A DNA stretch of 8,336 bases from an uncultured Bacteroidales bacterium (GTDB taxonomy: Bacteria > Bacteroidota > Bacteroidia > Bacteroidales > Bacteroidaceae): positions 1 to 8,336 of the forward strand of contig CALBKR010000404.1 in assembly GCA_937896105.1 (NCBI GenBank). Direction: 5' to 3'. Positions 6,925-8,336 of this stretch are shown piece by piece; position 1 is the first letter of the stretch; each line of letters begins with the position of its first letter. Position numbers and translations under genes: made by a program. The notes under the pieces are model-generated. The model was not told where the DNA came from, made no database searches, and worked only from the letters and a program-made list of their open reading frames with translations.

Positions 6925-8336
6925 TTATATATCAAAGCATTGCTTAACCTCCTCGACGCTCTCAATCTGCGAGATGTTGCTGATAGCCTCTTGCAGCTCA
7001 GCCGACGAGTGTACCTTGAACTCGAGCGAACAGGTAACCAGTTCGTCCTTTGTTTCGGTAAAGGTGCGGGTAAGCGACAGTTGCAGGCGGTTGGTGATGC
7101 ACTCTATGAGGTCTACAAGCAGATGGAAACGGTCAATGGCTATCACCTCTATCTTCACAGGATACAGAAAATCCTTATCCTCGTCGAAGGGCACTGCAAC
7201 GATATCATCGCCACGCTGCGAGGCAAGGCGTATAGCCACTTTGCAGTCGCGTCGGTGAAGGGTTATAGTGCCGTCGGCATCCTTGAAGCCGATGACCTCG
7301 TCGCCCGGCAACGGGCGGCACTGCTCACAACGTACATACTGCAGCTTGCGTTGCTTGTTCAGGAAACTGTTGATGTGCGATTTCGCCTTGAAGGTCGAAA
7401 CGTGATGCATCCAATCGGGCTGCGGTGTCACCGACGGGTTACTGCCAATCTCCACGACATCGCCACGTTCCAGTTCGGTCTTGACTGACGATAAATTGCC
7501 GTTGATACGTGCATACTGGGCGTGCAGGCCAAGCTCACTGTGGATTTCAAAGGCAAAATCGAGAGCTGTCGCACCCTTTGGCAGGATAACGCCCTTGCCG
7601 TCGGGGCTATATGCTATTATATCGTCGTTGTAGAACGAGGATGTCACACCGTCCATATACTCGACCTCCTTGCCTCGTGTAGCCATCTCCTGCAGCACGT
7701 GCTTGAATTTCTCCAGCCAGTTGGTGATGTTCGTTTCGGTGCTCTCGGCAATACATCCGAATTGCGATTTGCGTATCATACGCTCCGACGAGATATGCAC
7801 CTCTTCCCAAGCGCCCTGCGGTGTGAGCAGCTTCACGTGATAGCTCTGATAGCCGTTCTCCTTGGGAGAGTCGATGAAATTGGCGACACTGCCCGGTTTC
7901 TCCTTGAAACGGTCGGTCAGAATAGAATATATTTTGAGGCTCATATCCTTCTCGGAGTATTCGTGGGTGTTCGGGTATATTATACGAATGTAGTACTTGC
8001 CCTCAACGTGCTTGAAGTCGCAACCTGTAGCGTGCATCTTGCGCCACGCACTGTAGGGGCCGCGTGAGTAGACCTCGGTACGCGCCATCAGAATATCGTT
8101 GTTCTCGAGCAGGCGCTCAATCTCGAACATAAATGCCTTCAGTCCCGGTTCTCGCTCCTTGAGGTCTCTTTGCAGTTGCTCCTCGATGTAGGCATAGTCC
8201 CTGGGGCAACGATAGCGGAACGAGAGGTTCTCCATCTCACGCTTGATGTAGTAGAGGCCGAGACGGTGTGCCAGAGGGGCGTAGAAATAGTCGGTTTCGC
8301 CGGCAATCTTCATCTGCTTGTCGGGGCGCATACTGC
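6925..8336 (-). CDS. RelA/SpoT-family protein with degenerate synthetase domain (partial, 5' end outside window)
   Basis: The last 470 or so residues of a long RSH protein are visible, numbered here from the Met at 8331; the frame stays open to the window edge. It begins with the end of the HD hydrolase domain (KIAGETDYFYAPLAHRLG, 8-25). Next come a synthetase-like domain (about 85-200), a TGS domain (about 236-297), a Cys/His segment (CEQC 335-338, H359, C363) and a C-terminal ACT domain (about 390-468). Active RSH proteins make or break (p)ppGpp; TGS and ACT sense ribosome or amino-acid status. Here PKENGYQSYH (156-165) and E177 are kept. The metal-binding Asp is Gly111, the RXKD/EXDD motif reads SVAN (148-151), QIRT is HISS (179-182) and AAHW is IAES (194-197). 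Synthesis is therefore unlikely. Hydrolase activity cannot be judged because the HD residues lie outside. I recall similar second RSH proteins in Bacteroides, so this is probably a conserved paralogue, not decay. Confidence 0.92.
   Translation of the reverse strand, partial: SMRPDKQMKIAGETDYFYAPLAHRLGLYYIKREMENLSFRYRCPRDYAYIEEQLQRDLKEREPGLKAFMFEIERLLENNDILMARTEVYSRGPYSAWRKMHATGCDFKHVEGKYYIRIIYPNTHEYSEKDMSLKIYSILTDRFKEKPGSVANFIDSPKENGYQSYHVKLLTPQGAWEEVHISSERMIRKSQFGCIAESTETNITNWLEKFKHVLQEMATRGKEVEYMDGVTSSFYNDDIIAYSPDGKGVILPKGATALDFAFEIHSELGLHAQYARINGNLSSVKTELERGDVVEIGSNPSVTPQPDWMHHVSTFKAKSHINSFLNKQRKLQYVRCEQCRPLPGDEVIGFKDADGTITLHRRDCKVAIRLASQRGDDIVAVPFDEDKDFLYPVKIEVIAIDRFHLLVDLIECITNRLQLSLTRTFTETKDELVTCSLEFKVHSSAELQEAISNISQIESVEEVKQCFDI

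Noticed and set aside
7879..7900. RFKE (residues 141-144) as a retained RXKD motif in the RelA/SpoT-like protein
   Set aside because: It lies seven residues too far upstream. The ungapped match through Pro146 and PK-x-NGYQS puts SVAN at the motif position, so the similarity is probably chance.
6940..8067. Two plus-strand open frames (182 and 181 codons) opposite the RelA/SpoT-like gene
   Set aside because: Both mirror conserved RSH domains on the minus strand and have no recognisable product.

Overview
The window looks like chromosomal DNA of a gut-type Bacteroidales bacterium (Bacteroidota). The reasons are: a Bacteroidota-type shikimate dehydrogenase; a DUF5723-type outer-membrane barrel protein; lipoproteins with acidic residues just after the lipobox cysteine; a transglutaminase/BspA-like leucine-rich-repeat lipoprotein; A/T-rich start regions mostly without Shine-Dalgarno sequences; and a good match to the Bacteroides sigma-ABfr promoter (TTTG, 20 bp, TAnnTTTG). 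No tRNA, rRNA, CRISPR array, insertion sequence or phage gene was seen. The DNA reads as an ordinary, densely packed core/accessory chromosomal segment.

Layout. On the + strand, the last codons of an unidentified reading frame (1-91) run almost directly into aroE (94-840). A perfect 42-bp palindrome (863-904) lies between aroE and the convergent minus-strand genes and is best read as a bidirectional terminator. All other genes are on the minus strand. In transcription order from the right edge they are: the 3' two-thirds of a RelA/SpoT-like protein (6925-8336, cut by the window edge); after 36 bp, a transglutaminase-fold lipoprotein with a leucine-rich C-terminus (5650-6888); a strong GC-rich hairpin (5575-5613); a promoter (5483-5514); a 1025-residue repetitive lipoprotein (2328-5405); and after 30 bp, a DUF5723 outer-membrane protein (918-2297).

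How the genes fit together. aroE is housekeeping (shikimate pathway). The 1025-aa lipoprotein and the DUF5723 barrel appear to form a two-gene operon with its own promoter and terminator. They are candidates for a cell-envelope pair of unknown function, and this is the least explained part of the window. The RelA/SpoT-like protein keeps its TGS, Cys/His and ACT domains. Its (p)ppGpp synthetase domain, however, has lost several signature residues (metal-binding Asp, RXKD/EXDD motif, QIRT and AHW segments). It therefore looks like a pseudo-synthetase paralogue and not the main alarmone synthetase. It may be co-transcribed with the transglutaminase-like lipoprotein.

Limits. All family calls come from motif recognition by eye. 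Nothing was searched against a database, and the hydrolase half of the RelA/SpoT protein is outside the window.
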